A model generated the notes under the pieces. The model made no database searches and was not told where the DNA came from. It was given only the letters and a program-made list of their open reading frames with translations. Below, one piece after another: positions 44,688 to 54,556 of a stretch of 64,000 nt of DNA. The stretch is from contig JADKBR010000003.1 in NCBI GenBank assembly GCA_016714975.1, positions 124,001 through 188,000 of the forward strand, written 5' to 3'. The first letter of the stretch is position 1. Every line of letters starts with the position of its first letter. Origin of the DNA: Candidatus Dechloromonas phosphorivorans (GTDB lineage Bacteria > Pseudomonadota > Gammaproteobacteria > Burkholderiales > Rhodocyclaceae). The position numbers and the translations under genes are program-made.

Positions 44688-45950
44688 TTATTCCAGCCAA
44701 TGCTCGGCAGGGAGAGACAGGAATTCCGCCAAGGGGACGCCGCCCTCTCCAACGATCATGGTCCGCGCCTCCTTGAACTTTCCGGCAAACACCTCCAGCC
44801 CCTTTGGGGAGGCAAACTTCGCACCGCTTTTTACTTCGATGGCGACGACCTTTCTACCGTTGGTCAATACGAAATCGACTTCGTGAGGGCTTTCCCGCCA
44901 ATAATGAATCTCGCAGTCTTCGGAAGCCGTATTGATCAAATGCGCGCCAACCGTGCTTTCTACCAGGCGTCCCCAGTAGCTTCGATCGCCTGTCGCTTCG
45001 GCAAACGAGTACCCAGCCAGCGCAGAAATCAAGGCCGTATTGTGAGCGTTCAGTTTCGGACTGGATGCCCGCTTCCGAAATGCCTGCATGGCAAATTTCG
45101 ATAGTCCTGACAGCAAACCAGCCTGAGAAAGCAGTTCCAGATAGTGGGCCAGCGTTGTGGTATTTCCGGCATCCGCCAATTGGCCGCGCAGCTTGTCGTA
45201 GGCAATGATCTGGCCGGAATAGGCGCCGCATCCCAGCTCAAACAGGGCTTTCAACAAGGCAGGCTTGTCGACCCGCGTCATTTGCAGGATATCCTTCTCG
45301 ATATTCGGCTGTATCAAGGCCGTGCGCACATAGTGCCGCCACCGCGTCTCTTCCTTGATCAGACCAGCGCTACCGGGATAGCCACCAAAATAGATGTATT
45401 CGTGGAGCGAAAAATCGAAAGCGGCCTGCATTTCCTCGTACGACCAGTGCGCCATGCGGATCGGCTCGTATCGGCCAGCCAGACTTTCGGTGAGGCCCTT
45501 TTGCATCAACCAGGGCGATGAACCAAGCAAGATAACGTGCAGCGGTAAATTCTCGGCGCGATCGGCATCCCACAGCCCTTTGACGACTTCGGACCAGCGC
45601 GGGATTTTCTGGATTTCGTCGATGGCGAGAACGTAGCGTTCTTCTTCCGGCAGCATCCTTGCCCTGGCGCGTGCTTGCGCCCATTGCCGAACCAGCCATT
45701 CGGCCGTGGGAGGCGATCCGGGCAGCCCTTGCGTATTGGTGGCATTGCCTTGCGCGCTGAAAGGATCAACGTCTTCCGGCAGGGCTTGGTCGATAGCGAC
45801 AAAGCTGGAGCGGTCCCGATAGCCGGACAAAGCATGCGTGACCAAGGTTGTCTTTCCAACTTGACGGGGGCCGGCTACGACGATCATGAACTTCGGTTGC
45901 TCGTCGAGTCTGCGTCGCAGGATATCGATTTGGGTACGTTCGAAAGACAT
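44688..45950 (-). CDS. AAA ATPase with DUF4143 (C-terminal PD-(D/E)XK-like domain)
   Basis: 420 residues from ATG 45950. Walker A GPRQVGKTT (27-35), Walker B YVLAIDEIQKIP (106-117) and sensor ILLGSSPWLM mark the AAA_14 domain. From about 205 comes a DUF4143 region with a winged helix (GNTTTLAHYLELLSQAGLL) and an endonuclease-like end (HEVDFVLTNGRKVVAIEVKSG; Asp 359, Glu 372, Lys 374). Such proteins are common singletons of unknown role. Here it is the first gene of a pair with the NACHT-nuclease gene, behind a perfect palindrome. Confidence 0.8.
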   Translation of the reverse strand: MSFERTQIDILRRRLDEQPKFMIVVAGPRQVGKTTLVTHALSGYRDRSSFVAIDQALPEDVDPFSAQGNATNTQGLPGSPPTAEWLVRQWAQARARARMLPEEERYVLAIDEIQKIPRWSEVVKGLWDADRAENLPLHVILLGSSPWLMQKGLTESLAGRYEPIRMAHWSYEEMQAAFDFSLHEYIYFGGYPGSAGLIKEETRWRHYVRTALIQPNIEKDILQMTRVDKPALLKALFELGCGAYSGQIIAYDKLRGQLADAGNTTTLAHYLELLSQAGLLSGLSKFAMQAFRKRASSPKLNAHNTALISALAGYSFAEATGDRSYWGRLVESTVGAHLINTASEDCEIHYWRESPHEVDFVLTNGRKVVAIEVKSGAKFASPKGLEVFAGKFKEARTMIVGEGGVPLAEFLSLPAEHWLE

Positions 45951-45963
45951 TTTTTTACCGTAT

Positions 45964-45979
45964 TGAGTAAATTTACTCA
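45964..45979. promoter_or_regulatory. Perfect 16-bp palindrome, probable operator of the NTPase pair
   Basis: TGAGTAAATTTACTCA reads the same on both strands and lies 14 bp before the start codon at 45950. Upstream on the minus strand TTGCGC, 17 bases, TACGAT is a possible -35/-10, which would put the palindrome at the transcription start. A repressor bound here would block the operon. Confidence 0.6.
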
Positions 45980-46127
45980 CAATCGTAATTGATGCATTTC
46001 CTGAGCGCAAGGAATTTCATATTCCAACTTATGGACATGGTCACCACCTTTCCGAAGGTGTAGTTACCCTCCAATTTGAGAAGCGCCCCAACAATGAATA
46101 CGGCAACGACTGGCCTAGAGCAACTCG

Positions 46128-46397
46128 ATCGGCCGCGCCCTGGCCATGGGCCCGAAGCTGCTGATCCTCGACGAGCCGACCGAAGGCATCCAGCCGTCGA
46201 TCATCAAGGACATCGAGCAGGCCATCCGCATGCTCGCCGCAACCGGCGAAATGGCGATTCTGCTCGTCGAGCAATACTACGATTTCGCCAAGTCGCTGGC
46301 CGACCAGTACCTGCTGATGGAACGCGGCGAATTCATCATGCGCGGCAAAGGCGAAACGATGCCGCAGGACGGGGTGCGGGAAGCGCTGGCCGTGTAA
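46128..46397 (+). pseudogene. urtE: Duplicate 3' end of urtE
   Basis: 267 bp matching 40352-40618 of urtE at about 95 percent, in the same direction, followed by its own TAA. It carries the ATPase end only (MGPKLLILDEPTEGIQPSI to the C-terminus) and lacks Walker A and the signature motif. Changes such as E-to-K in DFAKSLAD show that it has diverged. It marks the far boundary of the inserted two-gene island. Confidence 0.9.
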
Positions 46398-46473
46398 TCA
46401 GGGGCCTGAATGAATTTGCTCGGCGCCTTTGTTCCTCATGCTTCGCCGGAGCCAGCCTGTCGCCGATACCACA

Positions 46474-47001
46474 CTAGAGCGACTGCTCGGCGTGCACCAT
46501 GCCCGGATCGTCCGGGTCGCGATGCACAGCGAAACCGAGTTGCCTGGCGAACTTGATCATCTTGTCGTTGGAAGCCAGGATGAAGGCTTCCATGCGCTGC
46601 ATGCCCCGCGTCCGGGCGGCATCGATCAGCGTCAGCATCAATATGCCGGCTACACCGCTGCCTTGCCACTCGTCGTCGATGGCGATGGCGAATTCGCAAT
46701 CCGTACCGCTCGGCCCGGCGACATAGCGTGCGACGCCGATCTCGACTTCGTGCCCGTCGCGCTGGATGATCGCCACCAGCGCCAGGTGCCGCACGTAGTC
46801 GATCTCGGTCAGGTACCTGAGCTTGCCCGGTGGCAGTTCCATCAAGGTGGACATGAATCGCCGGTAACGCGAATCCGCCGACAGGTGCTGCACGAAATCC
46901 TGCTCCATCGGCGCATCCTCGGGGCGGATCGGACGGATCAGAACCTCGCTGCCATCGAACAGATGGCGCGTGCGGACCAGTTCGGCGGGGTAGTCGGCCA
47001 T
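46474..47001 (-). CDS. GNAT acetyltransferase (Pat-like), last gene of the acs cluster
   Basis: 175 residues from ATG 47001. VLIRPIRPEDAPMEQDFVQHLSADSRYRRFM is the start of the GNAT domain found in protein lysine acetyltransferases of the Pat/AcuA type. IDDEWQGSGVAGILMLTLIDAARTRGM has the acetyl-CoA loop. It follows ACP and an acetyl-CoA-synthetase-like ligase within a few bases. Pat enzymes switch off acyl-CoA synthetases by acetylating the Lys in PxTRSGK, a motif present in the ligase here. Confidence 0.8.
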   Translation of the reverse strand: MADYPAELVRTRHLFDGSEVLIRPIRPEDAPMEQDFVQHLSADSRYRRFMSTLMELPPGKLRYLTEIDYVRHLALVAIIQRDGHEVEIGVARYVAGPSGTDCEFAIAIDDEWQGSGVAGILMLTLIDAARTRGMQRMEAFILASNDKMIKFARQLGFAVHRDPDDPGMVHAEQSL

Positions 47002-47006
47002 GGCAC

Positions 47007-47273
47007 TCAACCTTGAGCACCGGCCGATAGCTTCTCCGCCAGGTAGACAACAATGCTGTCCAGCGTCGCGAGCTTGCCATAATCGGTTTCTGGGATATCC
47101 ACCCCCAGGCGCTCGTGGATCGCTGCCAGCACGTTCAGCCAGTCCATCGAGTCGAGGTCGATCTGCTTGCGCAACGGCGCATCGGCCACCAGCTCGGCCA
47201 CATCCATTTCCGGCGCCAGGGTCTTGAGAATCTCGAGCATCCGGGCTCGAACCTGATCTTGATCCAGCGGCAT
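47007..47273 (-). CDS. Acyl carrier protein
   Basis: 88 residues from ATG 47273 (AAGGGGG upstream). The phosphopantetheine site is QIDLDSMDWLN with the Ser in DSM. Helices before and after fit an ACP fold. It is not part of a fatty-acid synthesis cluster; it lies between an AMP-forming ligase and a GNAT, so it may receive an acyl group from that ligase or be specific for a secondary pathway. Confidence 0.88.
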   Translation of the reverse strand: MPLDQDQVRARMLEILKTLAPEMDVAELVADAPLRKQIDLDSMDWLNVLAAIHERLGVDIPETDYGKLATLDSIVVYLAEKLSAGAQG

Positions 47274-47284
47274 CGTTTCCCCCT

Positions 47285-49021
<1,737 letters not shown>

Positions 49022-49218
49022 TTGCGTGTCCGACAGCGAGTCCGGTTGCCGTCATTGTGACCCCGAAATGGCAATGCCATGTTGATGCTTCTCAAGTCAG
49101 GCTCCCCTTTCCGGAGCAGGATAATGCGGATGCGCCGGCGAGCAATGCCAATGCCGGCGGAAACCGTGCGTATTCCTGCGTATTTCGCGCCGCCCTGGCT
49201 TTCCCGGATAATCCGGAA

Positions 49219-50085
49219 ATGACCTCGCGCCTTCCCGTTTCGCTGCCGGAAACCGTTTCGACCTGGCACGCCGAGTTGCAGCTCGGCTTCGCCCGTTCCG
49301 GCGAACGAACCGTGCTGCGCGAAAACCGCCATAGCGGCCCGTTGCGCGTACAGAAGGCACTGTATCCGGAAGGCGACGCCGTTTGCCAGACTATCGTCCT
49401 GCACCCGCCGTCCGGGATTGCGGGCGGCGACCATCTGGCCATCGCCGCGACGGTCGACGCCAGTGCCCACGCCCAGCTGACGACGCCGGGCGCTGGCAAG
49501 TGGTATCGCAGCGGCGGCGCGGAAGCCACGCAGCGCATCGATTTCACGGTCGGCGCCGGCGCCACGCTGGAGTGGCTGCCGCAGGAAACGATCATTTTTG
49601 CTGGCGCCCGGGCGCGCATGGAAACACGGGTTGCGCTGGCCGCAGACAGCCGATTCATTGGCTGGGACATCCTCTGCCTCGGCCGCGCCGCTGCCGGCGA
49701 GCGTTTTGGAAAGGGGCGTTTTGACCTGTCTTGCCGGGTCGACCGCAACCGGCAACCAATCTGGCTGGAGCGCGGCGGTTTTTCCGGTAGCGACCCGATG
49801 CTGGCCAGTCCCGCCGGCTGGGCCGGCGCTACGGTGTGCGGCACGCTGTTGTGCACCTTTCCCGAACTGCCGGCGCAAGCCGCCGCGCTGCTCGACTCCT
49901 GCCGCACCACCGAGCCGGCCGACCAGGCCAGCCATGGCATCACCGTCTTGCCTGGCCTGCTCGTCGCCCGTTACCTCGGCGACAACAGCGAAGCGGCCCG
50001 CCTGTGGTTCGCCGAGCTGTGGAAAATCCTGCGCCCGGCCTGCTGCGGTCGACCGGCAATTTTGCCAAGAATCTGGAATACCTGA
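49219..50085 (+). CDS. ureD: Urease accessory protein UreD
   Basis: 288 residues from ATG 49219. RTVLRENRHSGPLRVQKALYPEG, LHPPSGIAGGDHLAI, TTPGAGKWYRSGG and EWLPQETIIFAGA are the characteristic blocks. UreD binds apo-urease and, with UreF and UreG, delivers nickel. First gene of ureDABCEFG; divergent from the acyl-CoA synthetase with a 197-bp spacer that holds the short palindrome TGGCAATGCCA. Confidence 0.95.
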   Translation: MTSRLPVSLPETVSTWHAELQLGFARSGERTVLRENRHSGPLRVQKALYPEGDAVCQTIVLHPPSGIAGGDHLAIAATVDASAHAQLTTPGAGKWYRSGGAEATQRIDFTVGAGATLEWLPQETIIFAGARARMETRVALAADSRFIGWDILCLGRAAAGERFGKGRFDLSCRVDRNRQPIWLERGGFSGSDPMLASPAGWAGATVCGTLLCTFPELPAQAAALLDSCRTTEPADQASHGITVLPGLLVARYLGDNSEAARLWFAELWKILRPACCGRPAILPRIWNT

Positions 50086-50094
50086 GGGGTCCTC

Positions 50095-50397
50095 ATGGAA
50101 CTGACACCGAGAGAGAAGGACAAGCTGCTCATCTTCACCGCCGGCCTGCTCGCCGAACGGCGCATGGCGAAGGGGCTGAAGCTGAACTACCCGGAAGCCG
50201 TGGCGCTGATCACCTGCGCGATCATGGAAGGTGCGCGCGAGGGCAGGACCGTCGCCGAGCTGATGCACGAAGGCACGCAGGTGTTAAGCCGTGCCGACGT
50301 GATGGACGGCATTGCCGAGCTGATCCCGGAAATCCAGGTCGAGGCCACTTTCCCGGACGGCACGAAGCTGGTCACCGTGCATCACCCCATCGTTTAA
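50095..50397 (+). CDS. ureA: Urease gamma subunit
   Basis: 100 residues, full length. MELTPREKDKLLIFTAGLLAERR and KLNYPEAVALITCAIMEGAREG are the family hallmarks. Ribosome-binding site GAGGGG. Structural subunit of the (alpha beta gamma)3 urease. Confidence 0.97.
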   Translation: MELTPREKDKLLIFTAGLLAERRMAKGLKLNYPEAVALITCAIMEGAREGRTVAELMHEGTQVLSRADVMDGIAELIPEIQVEATFPDGTKLVTVHHPIV

Positions 50398-50407
50398 GGA
50401 GCGCGCC

Positions 50408-50713
50408 ATGATCCCCGGAGAACTCCTCGCCGAACCCGGCGAACTCGAACTCAACGCCGGCCGCCCGACGATCACGCTGGTCGTCGCCAACACCGGTGAC
50501 CGGCCGATCCAGGTCGGCTCGCACTACCATTTTCATGAAACCAATGCCGGACTGAGCTTCGACCGCGAGGCGGCGCGTGGCTTCCGCCTCGACATCGCCG
50601 CCGGCACCGCCGTGCGCTTCGAACCGGGGCAGACGCGGACCGTGCAGTTGGTCGCGTTGGCTGGGGACCGCAAGGTCTACGGTTTCCGCGGCCTGATCCA
50701 GGGGGCGCTATGA
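50408..50713 (+). CDS. ureB: Urease beta subunit
   Basis: 101 residues. MIPGELLAEPGELELNAGR, VANTGDRPIQVGSHYHFHETN and GTAVRFEPGQTRTVQLV are diagnostic. It starts 10 bp after ureA and its stop overlaps the ureC start. Confidence 0.97.
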   Translation: MIPGELLAEPGELELNAGRPTITLVVANTGDRPIQVGSHYHFHETNAGLSFDREAARGFRLDIAAGTAVRFEPGQTRTVQLVALAGDRKVYGFRGLIQGAL

Positions 50714-52416
50714 GTACAAAAATCACCCGTCAGGCGTATGCCGAAATGTTCGGCCCGACCACCGGCGACCGCCTGCGTCTGGCCGACACCGAACTGATCA
50801 TCGAAGTCGAGAAGGATCACACGATCTACGGCGAGGAAGTGAAGTTCGGCGGCGGCAAGGTCATCCGCGACGGCATGGGCCAGAGCCAGCGCGTCTCGGC
50901 CGAGACCGTCGATACCGTCATCACCAACGCCCTGATTGTCGACGCGGTAACCGGCATCATTAAGGCCGACATCGGCCTCAAGGACGGCCGCATCGCCGCC
51001 ATCGGCAAGGCCGGCAACCCGGACATCCAGCCCGGCGTGACCATCGTCATCGGTCCCGGCACCGAAGTCATCGCCGGCGAAGGCATGATCGTCACCGCCG
51101 GCGGCATCGACAGCCACATCCATTTCATCTGCCCGCAGCAGATCGACGAGGCGCTCTACTCCGGCGTCACGACGATGATCGGCGGCGGCACCGGGCCGGC
51201 CACCGGCACCTACGCCACCACCTGCACGCCGGGGCCGTGGCACATCCACCGCATGCTCGAAGCGGCCGACGCCTTCCCGATGAACCTCGGCTTTCTCGGC
51301 AAGGGCAACGCCAGCCTGCCGGAAGCCCTGCGCGAGCAGGTCGAAGCCGGCGCCATGGGCCTGAAGCTGCACGAAGACTGGGGCACGACGCCGGCCGCCA
51401 TCGACTGCTGCCTGAGCGTCGCCGACGAGATGGACGTCCAGGTCGCCATCCACTCCGACACGCTCAACGAATCGGGCTTCGTCGAAGCCACGCTGGGCGC
51501 CTTCAAGGGCCGCACCATCCACACCTTCCACACCGAAGGCGCCGGCGGCGGCCATGCCCCGGACATCATCAAGGCGGCCGGCCTGCCCAATGTGCTGCCC
51601 AGCTCGACCAACCCGACCATGCCGTACACGGTGAACACCATCGACGAGCATCTCGACATGCTGATGGTTTGCCACCACCTCGACCCGAGCATCGCCGAGG
51701 ACATCGCCTTCGCCGAAAGCCGCATCCGCCGCGAAACCATCGCCGCCGAAGACATCCTGCACGACCTCGGCGCCTTCTCGATGATGTCTTCCGACTCGCA
51801 GGCCATGGGCCGCGTCGGCGAGGTCATCATCCGCACCTGGCAGGCGGCGCACAAGATGAAGCTGCAGCGCGGAGCCCTGCCGGAAGACAACGCCCGCAAC
51901 GACAACTTCCGCGTCAAACGCTACATCGCCAAATACACCATCAACCCGGCGCTGACTCACGGCATCGCGCACACCGTCGGCTCCATCGAAGTCGGCAAGC
52001 TGGCCGACCTGGTGCTGTGGAAGCCGGCCTTCTTCGGCGTCAAGCCGAGCCTGATCCTGAAAGGCGGCATGATCGCCGCCGCCGCGATGGGCGACCCCAA
52101 CGCCTCGATCCCGACACCGCAGCCGGTGCATTACCGACCGATGTTCGGCAGCTTCGGCAAGGCGCTGAAGACTTCGGTGACCTTCGTTTCGCAGGTGGCA
52201 CTCAAGAATCCGGCCGTCGCCGCACTCGGCCTGAGCAAGCCGCTGATCGCCGTTTCCGGCACGCGCACGCTGAAGAAGTCCGACATGGTGCATAACGGTG
52301 CCACCCCGAAAATCACCGTCGATCCCGAGACCTACGTGGTCAAGGCCGATGGCGTCCATCTGGTCTGCGAACCGGCGACCGAACTGCCGCTGGCCCAGCG
52401 CTACTTCCTGTTCTGA
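50710..52416 (+). CDS. ureC: Urease alpha subunit
   Basis: 568 residues, complete. The nickel ligands and active-site residues can be placed by motif: His 136 and His 138 (DSHIHFICPQQ), carbamylated Lys 219 (GLKLHEDWG), His 248 (AIHSDT), His 274 (GGGHAPD), catalytic His 322 (MVCHHLDPS) and Asp 362 (SSDSQAMGR). It hydrolyses urea to ammonia and carbamate. A long opposite-strand frame over this gene is a shadow. Confidence 0.98.
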   Translation: MSTKITRQAYAEMFGPTTGDRLRLADTELIIEVEKDHTIYGEEVKFGGGKVIRDGMGQSQRVSAETVDTVITNALIVDAVTGIIKADIGLKDGRIAAIGKAGNPDIQPGVTIVIGPGTEVIAGEGMIVTAGGIDSHIHFICPQQIDEALYSGVTTMIGGGTGPATGTYATTCTPGPWHIHRMLEAADAFPMNLGFLGKGNASLPEALREQVEAGAMGLKLHEDWGTTPAAIDCCLSVADEMDVQVAIHSDTLNESGFVEATLGAFKGRTIHTFHTEGAGGGHAPDIIKAAGLPNVLPSSTNPTMPYTVNTIDEHLDMLMVCHHLDPSIAEDIAFAESRIRRETIAAEDILHDLGAFSMMSSDSQAMGRVGEVIIRTWQAAHKMKLQRGALPEDNARNDNFRVKRYIAKYTINPALTHGIAHTVGSIEVGKLADLVLWKPAFFGVKPSLILKGGMIAAAAMGDPNASIPTPQPVHYRPMFGSFGKALKTSVTFVSQVALKNPAVAALGLSKPLIAVSGTRTLKKSDMVHNGATPKITVDPETYVVKADGVHLVCEPATELPLAQRYFLF

Positions 52417-52417
52417 C

Positions 52418-52960
52418 ATGCTGATCCTGAACCAACGCACCCAAGCTCCAGCTACAGATTCTGTTGCACTCGCCTACGACGAACGCAAGCGCAGCCGCCT
52501 CAAGGTAACGCTCGCTTCCGGCGCCGAAGCCGGCATCTTCCTCGAACGCGGCGACCACCTGCATGGCGGCGACAAGCTGGTGGCCGAGGATGGTTCGGCC
52601 GTCGTCGAAATCCGCGCCGCGCCGGAAAGGCTGATCGAGGCCGTCGCCGACAGCCCGCTGCTCTTCGCCCGTGCCGCCTACCACCTTGGTAACCGGCATG
52701 TGCCGGTGCAGATTCTGGCGACTGAAAACGGCGGCACGCTGCGCTTCCAGACCGACCATGTGCTGGCCGAGATGGCAAAGGGCCTCGGCTGCACGGTCAG
52801 CGAAACCGAAGCGCCGTTCCAGCCCGAATCGGGTGCCTACGGGTCGCACGGCGGTCATCACCATCATGGTGACGATCACGATCATTCCCTCGACCTGCAC
52901 GACCCAGGCCACGGCCCGCATCGTTCCATGCCGAAAATCCACGAGTTCAAGCCGCGTTGA
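52418..52960 (+). CDS. ureE: Urease nickel metallochaperone UreE
   Basis: 180 residues from ATG 52418. The peptide-binding N-terminal and metal-binding C-terminal domains are followed by a His-rich tail (HGGHHHHGDDHDHSLDLHD), which stores nickel. The nickel-binding His of the core is in GNRHVPVQI. The stop overlaps the TTG of ureF. Confidence 0.95.
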   Translation: MLILNQRTQAPATDSVALAYDERKRSRLKVTLASGAEAGIFLERGDHLHGGDKLVAEDGSAVVEIRAAPERLIEAVADSPLLFARAAYHLGNRHVPVQILATENGGTLRFQTDHVLAEMAKGLGCTVSETEAPFQPESGAYGSHGGHHHHGDDHDHSLDLHDPGHGPHRSMPKIHEFKPR

Positions 52961-53643
52961 ACGCCTCTCTGCAACTCGCCCGCCTGCTGCAACTGGCCAG
53001 CCCGGCGCTGCCGGTCGGCGCCTACACCTATTCACAGGGGCTGGAATGGGCTGCCGAAACCGGCGTTATCCGCGATGAAGCGACTGCCGGCCGCTGGATT
53101 GCCGACCTGATGCGGTATGGAATCGGACGCTACGAAGCACCGCTGGTTTCCGCCCTGATGAAGGTGTGGACCGCAGCAGACACCGCAGAAATTGGCCGCC
53201 TCAACGGCGAATTCCTGGCCAGCAGGGAATCTGCCGAACTGCGGGCAGAAACTGCACAGATGGGGTTCTCACTGCACCGGCTGGTGCGCGATTTGCGCGA
53301 TCCTGGCTTGTCGCCCATCGAAAGCACGCTGGCGAGTCTTGGGGAAATCGCCTTTCCGACCGGCTGGTCAGGCCTCGCCGCACACTGGAAGATTCCCCCG
53401 CCCGACGCGTTGACCGCCTACCTCTGGTCGTGGGCGGAGAACCAGGTGATGGCCGCACTGAAGTCCGTGCCGCTCGGCCAGGCTTCGGGCCAGCGCCTTC
53501 TGGCTGAACTCGGCGGTTTGATCCCGTCTATTGCGGTCGACGCCCTGAAACTGCCGGAAACCGGATGGTCCAATTTCACGCCGGCCTACGCCATCGCCAG
53601 CGCCCGCCACGAAACCCAGTATTCCCGTCTCTTCAGATCGTAA
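52957..53643 (+). CDS. ureF: Urease accessory protein UreF
   Basis: 228 residues. LLQLASPALPVGAYTYSQGLEWA is the diagnostic N-terminus. The TTG start at 52957 overlaps the ureE stop (TTGA). It works with UreD and UreG as the GTPase-controlled nickel loading complex. Confidence 0.93.
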   Translation: MNASLQLARLLQLASPALPVGAYTYSQGLEWAAETGVIRDEATAGRWIADLMRYGIGRYEAPLVSALMKVWTAADTAEIGRLNGEFLASRESAELRAETAQMGFSLHRLVRDLRDPGLSPIESTLASLGEIAFPTGWSGLAAHWKIPPPDALTAYLWSWAENQVMAALKSVPLGQASGQRLLAELGGLIPSIAVDALKLPETGWSNFTPAYAIASARHETQYSRLFRS

Positions 53644-53646
53644 AAA

Positions 53647-54255
53647 ATGAGCAAACAAGCATTGAGGGTCGGCATCGGCGGCCCCGTCGGTTCCGGCAAG
53701 ACCGCCCTGACGCTGGCGCTGTGCCAGGCCCTGCGCGAACAGATCGAGATGGCCGTGGTCACCAACGACATCTATACCGCCGAGGATGCCAAATTCCTGA
53801 TCAATCATTCGGCCCTGTCGCCGGAGCGCATCATCGGTGTCGAAACCGGCGGCTGCCCGCACACCGCGATCCGCGAGGACGCCTCGATCAACCTGGAGGC
53901 GGTCGACCGCCTGCAACGCGCCTTTCCGGACGTCCAGCTGATCCTCGTCGAATCCGGCGGCGACAATCTGGCGGCGACCTTCTCGCCAGAACTCTCCGAC
54001 CTGACCCTCTACGTGATCGATGTTGCCGCCGGCGAGAAGATCCCGCGCAAGGGCGGCCCCGGCATCACCAAGTCCGACCTGCTGATCATCAACAAGATTG
54101 ACCTGGCCCCGATGGTCGGCGCCTCGCTCGAAGTCATGGCCCATGATGCAAAGCTACAACGCGGCGTTCGCCCCTTCGTCTTCACCAATCTTAAAACAGG
54201 CGAAGGCCTCGAAACAGTGATCGACTTCATCCGCGAGCACGGCATGCTCGACTAG
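53647..54255 (+). CDS. ureG: Urease accessory GTPase UreG
   Basis: 202 residues. P-loop GGPVGSGKTALT, VVTNDIYTAEDAKFL, GVETGGCPHTAIREDAS with the nickel-binding CPH, LVESGGDN and NKIDLAP for guanine. Last gene of the operon; starts 4 bp after ureF. Confidence 0.97.
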   Translation: MSKQALRVGIGGPVGSGKTALTLALCQALREQIEMAVVTNDIYTAEDAKFLINHSALSPERIIGVETGGCPHTAIREDASINLEAVDRLQRAFPDVQLILVESGGDNLAATFSPELSDLTLYVIDVAAGEKIPRKGGPGITKSDLLIINKIDLAPMVGASLEVMAHDAKLQRGVRPFVFTNLKTGEGLETVIDFIREHGMLD

Positions 54256-54556
54256 CGCCGCAACGGCAGTTGGACTTTCCAGGCCATGACCGCAGATGGC
54301 CCGGCCTATGCAAGGAATTCCTGCGTTGTCCGGTATTGGATTTGCCGTTTCCTGGGTAGCGCCAAGAAGCAGTTCATAGGGGCGAAAGCCGGATATGAAG
54401 CCCGCTTCTTCAATAATTTGCCGCCATGCTTACCTGCAAATCGGCAGACCGGCGTATAGTCCGCCGTCGCCGGCCCCGCCGACTCGGGGGCTTCGGCTTC
54501 CCTGATTGGCGCTTCAGGTTTCCTGCGCCTGAAATCGACTTAGAGCCGTACATCCC
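54256..54556. other. Intergenic region between ureG and trmA
   Basis: 301 bp without a supported gene. A small frame (54426-54629) overlaps the trmA start and has no family resemblance. No terminator with a T-run was found after ureG; promoter elements for trmA are presumably here but not clear. Confidence 0.5.

Noticed and set aside
50677..52440. 587-codon open frame opposite to ureC
   Set aside because: It mirrors the codon structure of a GC-rich gene; composition is Asp/Val/Gly/Arg-rich with no motif, and ureC is certain.
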